Part shown: one piece after another, positions 47,913 through 64,000 of the stretch | Numbering within the stretch: position 1 is the first letter of the stretch | Layout of the letters: every line of letters begins with the position of its first letter | NCBI GenBank assembly: GCA_051294375.1 | Contig: CM119264.1 | Coordinates: forward strand, 2,373,631 to 2,437,630 | Length of the DNA: 64,000 nucleotides | Reading direction: 5' to 3' | Source: Paraspadella gotoi | Taxonomy: Eukaryota; Chaetognatha | Notes under the pieces: model-generated | What the model was told of the DNA's origin: nothing | The model's input: only the letters and a program-made list of their open reading frames with translations | Database searches by the model: none | Translations under genes and position numbers: made by a program

Positions 47913-50900
47913 CGTCGATTGGATTCTCTGCAATAGAGGACAATTGTGTGATGGTTGCTGTTGTTGTTAGGATTTTAAAATAGAATTTTTTATACGATAA
48001 GCGTCAAAAAAAGAGACGGCAGCGTCGAAAAATTGAGGAGAGAATAAAAGTGGTAAGTCATAAGCTTATAAGGGGTTTCGTTTCCAAATCCTCGCAACCG
48101 CTTCTCAATCTCGCGAGCTATGTTCTTTTAAACCCCTCCCACACATTGAGAACCGAAAGAACCACCATGAACAACTCCTTTGTCTCACTCTCTCTCTCTC
48201 TCACTCTCTTGAACCAGAGAATTTATTTGCAAAGGATTAGCTACTTTCCACTGATTCCAGATGAAAATGAGGGATGAATTGAAAAATTCGCGCCTCTCAC
48301 ACTTTCGCCAGATTTTTTTTTCACTTTTGAAATTCGCTATTATTAAACGAAAAGAAAAAAACCCGGTCCGGGGTTCTCTTCGGTCGTTATTAAAAAAAAG
48401 AGAGTTTGGTTGAATTTTTCACGCTGATCGCAGACCCTCGACACACCTGATCCCGCGGCGGGATAATCAAAGGCGTGAAAGGGTAAGTTTCCATCGATGG
48501 AACGACGACGACGACGATCGAAGCTTACCAGAACGAAGAGAGAGGGAGAGAGATGAGGAGTTGAATAGAGAGCGAGAGAGAATTGGAGACGGGAATCCCT
48601 TACTCCGGGAACATATCGTCGTCGACCCTGGGAGAACTCCTACCACCACCGCCGTTGGGAGAACCACCACCACCGCCGTTGGTGTTGGGAGAACAAAGTC
48701 AAAAGAAGAAAGAGATAGAACGAGAGGAAAAGGAGAAAGATAGAGAGGGATACAAAGAAGAGTCGAGACTCGCAAAGTGCGTATGTCTTCTTTGCATGAC
48801 TTTATTCATTCGAAAGAGAGAGAGAATTTTTTTTCGCCGTCGGTTTGAGGAGTTGCCAAAATAAATCTTCGCAAAGTTTTGTTGCTGGAGGAGGGAGGGT
48901 TAAGAAGTAAGGAGTGAGATTGGGGGCAGGATGGCGAGGTGAATGGTGAAGGAATGTGAATTTGAAAGAAGCCATTATGGAGGAAAGAAAGCCGGGAGAG
49001 AATTGACTCCCTTTGCTTTCCCTTAATCCGCCCCAGTCTCGCGACGACCAATGACCATTGCCCTCAGACTCAATGTCATTCGATAATGGAATCAAAAAAT
49101 ATGTCAAGCGACATTTTGGCAAATGAATCAAGAATCACCATCAGTAAGAAAAACGAAATCAAAATCTGTTACGCAATTTTCTTTTGGATTTTAAGATCTA
49201 CATTCTACAGTCATACAACAGTCCCCTGAAATTGAAATATTTCCTAATAATAAGGATGTTATTTAACAATTTGAACAAATCCTGCTCGAGTGTTATTGTT
49301 ATTGCAATGACGCTGTTATTGTAAAAAGAGTCCGTGCAACGTTAACTTCTAAATATAGCTCATTGTTTTTAGACAATCCTACTCTAGACGAAATAACTGT
49401 TGTTGTTACGTAGAGTTGGCAGCTTCAAGGCGACCACCGTGAGTGCTTTTACAGAAGTGAGTCGTGGCCCTAGGTCCTTCTTGGCCGAAAGTAAGCCGTG
49501 GCTCAAGGTAAAGGGTTCACTTTCGGGCCAGAAGCAACTAGTGAAGTAAGGAAAGAGTTGATTTTGGCCAAGAGAAAACCATGGCTTAAAGCGAGGCGTT
49601 ATTTTACTTAGTCGAAGAATTTTTGCTGGAGACCAAAAGACCAAAAGCGATTCAAAGCATGAGGAAAGAAAAAGTTGAGGCCAGAAGTGAGACTAAGCTC
49701 CAGGCAATGGGTCCTTCTTGGCCAAAAGTTGGCCGGGGCCAGAGGGATAGGTTCCATTTTGGTCAGAGCAATGGTCCTCCAGGCGAAGGGCGTTTGCGTG
49801 AAAGAGACGAAACTCTGGATGACGGAATCGCAGACGTGTGTGAACAGATGATCGACGAGAGTGAGAGAGAGAGGAAGCGAAAAAGAGGAAAAGTAGTACA
49901 CACGGTCGCACACACACACCCACACTCGACCGCCCCACACACAAACCAAAGAAGCAGACGTCGAAAACGAGAGAAGAGAAAAAGAAAAAAGACGCAATGA
50001 TCTTTTAGAAAGAAATATAAAGAAAAAAATCAACAAAAAGATTGCTTTTTAAATTTTTCTTTTTTTTTTAAAGAAAGGTCTTTAAAAGAAACTTTTTTGT
50101 TTCATGTTTTCTTGGACGTGGATGAATCATTGTCTAAAGGCTCTTTTGTTATTTGATCTTCTTTTTCGCTTCTCTCGTTCGGAGAGAAGGGCTCGAGCAA
50201 CGCCTATCGCGACGTGAATCATCTCGGGGGGGAACTTGACGACAAAAAAAAAAGAGACACGGCAGAGAAGAGCTAGAGAGAGAGATAGATAGAAGGAGAG
50301 ATGGACCCTTTTCCTGTTCGCTCTTCATTCTTCCTTTTTTTTTCAATTCTCAATCACTTTTTTTATCTCATCTTCTTTTGTCTCTATGATTCTTAATTTC
50401 TTTTCTTGATATTTTTAAATTGAATATATACTTTGTTATAGTCCAGCTATACTCATAGCTCATAGAAGTTTTAAACAACAGTTCTCGGTTACTGTACTTT
50501 TTCCTCAGAATCTTTGACATTAATTTTTTTAAGTAATTGCATTTTTCATTTTCAGATATTCAAATATTTTTGTGTTGCAGCTTCTTTAAATATTTTTCTT
50601 CAGATCTCAGTCATTTTCAAATTCTCAAGTTATTGTTTTTCTTCCTCTGCATCTTTGAGTTTGACATTTCATTTTCCATTTCTCTCTTTTTCATCTCAAT
50701 GCCATCTCCACCAACGGCCGCCGTCTCAGAAGGCAGGATTTTGATTCCAAAGAAAATTATCTCTCTCTCTCTCTCTCTCTCTCGATTTCTCTAAAAAAAT
50801 TATTTCTTTCTTCATCTCTTCGTTCTTGATTCCGCTGATGAGAGAAGGTTTGCCCTTGTTTGCAGTTGTTAACCCCGATTCCACCAAAAGCTGGAAAACC

Positions 50901-52559
50901 AGAAATGGAACGTAGGACCTCTGATATTAACTGAGCTTTTGTGCAAATAAAAGACGAGAATTTTTTCGGGTTTGAAAAAAAAAAAAAAAACGTTAAAATT
51001 CCACATTTTGTTCTCTTCTCGTCCTGATTTTCTTCCCTGGCAATTTCCCCATGCCGCAATTTAAAAATAGTTTCTGGAGGGAACTCTTACATTTTTACAA
51101 AGTCTTTGAGCAAACACTCGAAATAAAGATAAACACGTCTCGAATAAGAGAAGCGTAGAATGGATGACTTCTTTCCATCTCTCTGTCTTTCTCTCCTCCC
51201 CCCCTCCTCTCCATTCCACTTCCTCCTTGATCCCATGCTTCCCAAAGTTGACAGAGTTACGCATCTCTTTGCGAAAGGTTGAGGGGCAGAAGAGGGCAAA
51301 AAGGGGCAGAAGGGGGGCAGAGGGGATGACTCGAGAAAGAATCCTGTTGGCTTCTTAAGTCGTCTCTCTCCCTTCCCCCCCCCCTTCTCCATTTCTCTCC
51401 CTTTCCAGATTCATTTCATTTAAAAGAAAAACAATTTCCTTTTTTTTTTATTATCCGGGTCTTTTTTTTTTCGCGTAGCTCGCCGCTTTTTTCCAATTAG
51501 CATTCCATATCTTTGAGGGAGGAAGACCGAGAACCAGGACTCGTGAGAAAAGAGAGAGGGAAAGGGGAAACTATTTTGAACGAAAGGAGAAAGTCTCGAA
51601 GGTCGTTAACTTTTTTTTGGTGCGGTTATTATTATTTTTAAATTTAAGAGAGACGGTTTCTCCCCCCCCCCGCTTCTTGAGAAGCGAGAAAAGGCGCATA
51701 TGCACACACAGGCGTACACAATACACACAGAGAAAAAATCTCATCAATGAAGAAGCTGAGCCTTTATTTGCTTTTCCCTGCCTCGTCACTGTGCTCTCCA
51801 CGAATATTAGTCCTCCTTTTAAACCCATTATGGACTTTTGTATACTATTTATTCTTTAAAAACTTAGCAACAACGGTAGTTTTTTCTTGTTGGTACATAA
51901 AAAATAACTTGAATCAAACGAACGAAGTAAAAAGTTAAATGTTCTTGATAGATACGAGAGCGATGCACACACGTCAACAAATCACTGTATAATCTAGAGC
52001 AGCGAATTTAATGTACTTGTAAAAGGAACTCGGGGGGGGGGGGTTAGGAGTAAACTTGTAAAATATGATGCGTCAACACGATTATATGAATTTAAAAGTG
52101 GGAATCGATTCTTATCATTCAGGATTTAAGCAAATTTCCACAATTTTGAATAATAATTGAGTAATAATTGTACGATAAAAATCTATTCACCAATAAAATT
52201 TGAAAACAAAAAAAGCGCAACCACTAAAATGTTTCATGAACATTCAAAAATTTTAGGCAATCAACCTTTGGATTTTTTTCAAAATATAACTAAAACAAAA
52301 AACACATAAGCGAGATTCGAAAGAAAAATGATGAAATGAAAATGACGGATCAAAAAAATAACTTCTATTGATGAAGGCATAAGTAGAATGTTTTACCTGC
52401 GGATATATATCTGGATGGAAGCAAAAAAAACAAAACAAAAAAAAACTATAAAACCTAAGCCTGACAACGAAAAATAAAAATTAAGATGAGAGACCCTCCC
52501 GGACTCGAAAAGTTGGATGACGTTGCCATGGTGAATGGTGATGTTGTCTTTGTTATTGT
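47913..52559. other. Long non-coding stretch between protease and LAR genes
   Basis: An acceptor (TCTATTGCAG) at about 47928 shows that the protease has an upstream untranslated exon somewhere here. Otherwise the region is pyrimidine- and AT-rich simple sequence: GTT/CCACCACCGCC short repeats near 48640-48690, (AC)-rich DNA at 49900-49940, (CT)n at 50758-50783, C-runs near 51375 and 51660, and a G-run near 52030. Open frames here have simple-sequence composition and no family signal. Confidence 0.55.
49478..49765. repeat. Possible diverged tandem repeat (about 50-60 bases)
   Basis: Pieces like CTTGGCCGAAAGTAAGCCG, TTTTGGCCAAGAGAAAACC, GAGGCCAGAAGTGAGACT and CTTGGCCAAAAGTTGGCCG recur with GGCTCAAGG-like follow-ups. 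Divergence is high, so the unit is uncertain. Confidence 0.35.
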
Positions 52560-63449
<10,890 letters not shown>

Positions 63450-64000
63450 TTGTATCGCGGCGGGGGGGGGCGGTGGTTTGGATTGGGGGGATAGGACAAG
63501 CTAAAGGAAGGGCCGTGGGGGAAAGGCGAAGGGGCAATTGGCCGGGAGAAATAAGGGTTGGGGCGGGGCGAAAGGCACAATGGGGAGTAACGAAGAGAGT
63601 TACTGCTTTTGAGCTTTTGATTTCTGGTCGAGTATCATATGGAAGGCACTTGCACGGAAGGCAGAGGTTTCGTCCATCAAATGGAGAAAAAGTAAATTCA
63701 ATACGTTCCCGTTTACATGGTGAAAAACGTTTGCGCGTTTGGTTCTTTAGGCACAGTGGGATTTTGTTTGTTTTTTAGTTCTTTTCTAAGCAAAAATACA
63801 TTAAAAATGAGCATTGAAGTAATCTCAGAAACAGGAGATCGAGCGAGTTGTGCCCGAGGATTATAGCGCGAGGAACAACGGGTTTAATAATCGACAGAGA
63901 CTAAAAATGGAACGGACTCATCTCGCGATAAAAGTAAAAGTACGTTTTTGGTTACTTAGCTGGAGAAACGTTCATAATGAACTAATCACATCGTAGATAG
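63450..64000. other. Upstream flank of LAR gene
   Basis: Leader or promoter side of the LAR gene; GC-rich at 63460-63590, with no further exon or RNA gene recognised. Confidence 0.5.

Noticed and set aside
48467-48775. Minus-strand frame of 102 codons upstream of the protease
   Set aside because: Ser/Leu-rich translation of GA- and CCACC-repeats; it may be untranslated leader but not protein.
49623-50000. Plus-strand open frame of 125 codons
   Set aside because: Composition is basic simple sequence over a diverged repeat and AC-rich DNA; no start context, splice site or family signal.

Overview
This window is nuclear DNA from an intron-rich animal with compact genes. Coding exons are short and GC-rich, separated by AT-rich introns of roughly 50 to 800 bases with GT-AG borders. 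A chitin-binding (CBM14) domain fused to a MAM/LDLa/SRCR/trypsin protease and an insect-like LAR receptor phosphatase point to an invertebrate, most likely an arthropod (perhaps a crustacean); the exact taxon cannot be told from the sequence. (GA/CT)n microsatellites are very abundant. Exon borders were placed by hand from splice motifs, conserved protein motifs and reading-frame bookkeeping. In every complete gene the exon lengths add up to one open frame except TMBIM6, which is two bases short.

Layout, left to right. 1-600: decayed LINE reverse-transcriptase fragment. 2041-3417 (-): part of an ataxin-2 homologue, with two copies of a 440-base repeat in its introns. 3.4-10.6 kb: repeats, a 70-base-arm inverted repeat, a GC-rich island that may hold the start of an unrecognised gene, and a poly(A)-type retroelement. 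10594-12726 (+): TMBIM6 (Bax inhibitor-1), the only well-supported plus-strand gene, with two one-base gaps in exon 3. 13448-18122 (-): endosomal-type CLC chloride/proton exchanger. 18991-23716 (-): RSBN1/KDM9-like protein. 25250-27212 (-): two-finger C2H2 protein with a long degenerate 7-residue repeat. 27.2-29.4 kb: long foldback repeat, retroelement copy, a clean TATA/initiator promoter and a tRNA-Leu relic.

29429-40287 (-) is a tight head-to-tail array of five genes with gaps of only about 104-240 bases: RIOK2 kinase, a ten-finger C2H2 protein, an uncharacterised 409-residue protein, lipoyl synthase, and a DEX1-like FG-GAP membrane protein. 41566-47912 (-): 20-exon mosaic serine protease of 1001 residues. 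47.9-52.6 kb: no recognisable coding sequence. 52560-63449 (-): 35-exon LAR-type receptor tyrosine phosphatase (3 Ig, about 9 FN3, TM, D1, D2) of 2066 residues, complete.

The genes do not form one pathway; they mix housekeeping (RIOK2, LIAS, TMBIM6, CLC), RNA/chromatin regulators (ataxin-2, RSBN1-like, zinc fingers) and cell-surface or secreted proteins (LAR, protease, DEX1-like). The most interesting genome-level signals are the sense-oriented placement of (CT)n at 3' splice sites and (GA)n at 5' splice sites, the operon-like five-gene array, and a small retroelement family whose one copy ends at a phosphatase splice donor.
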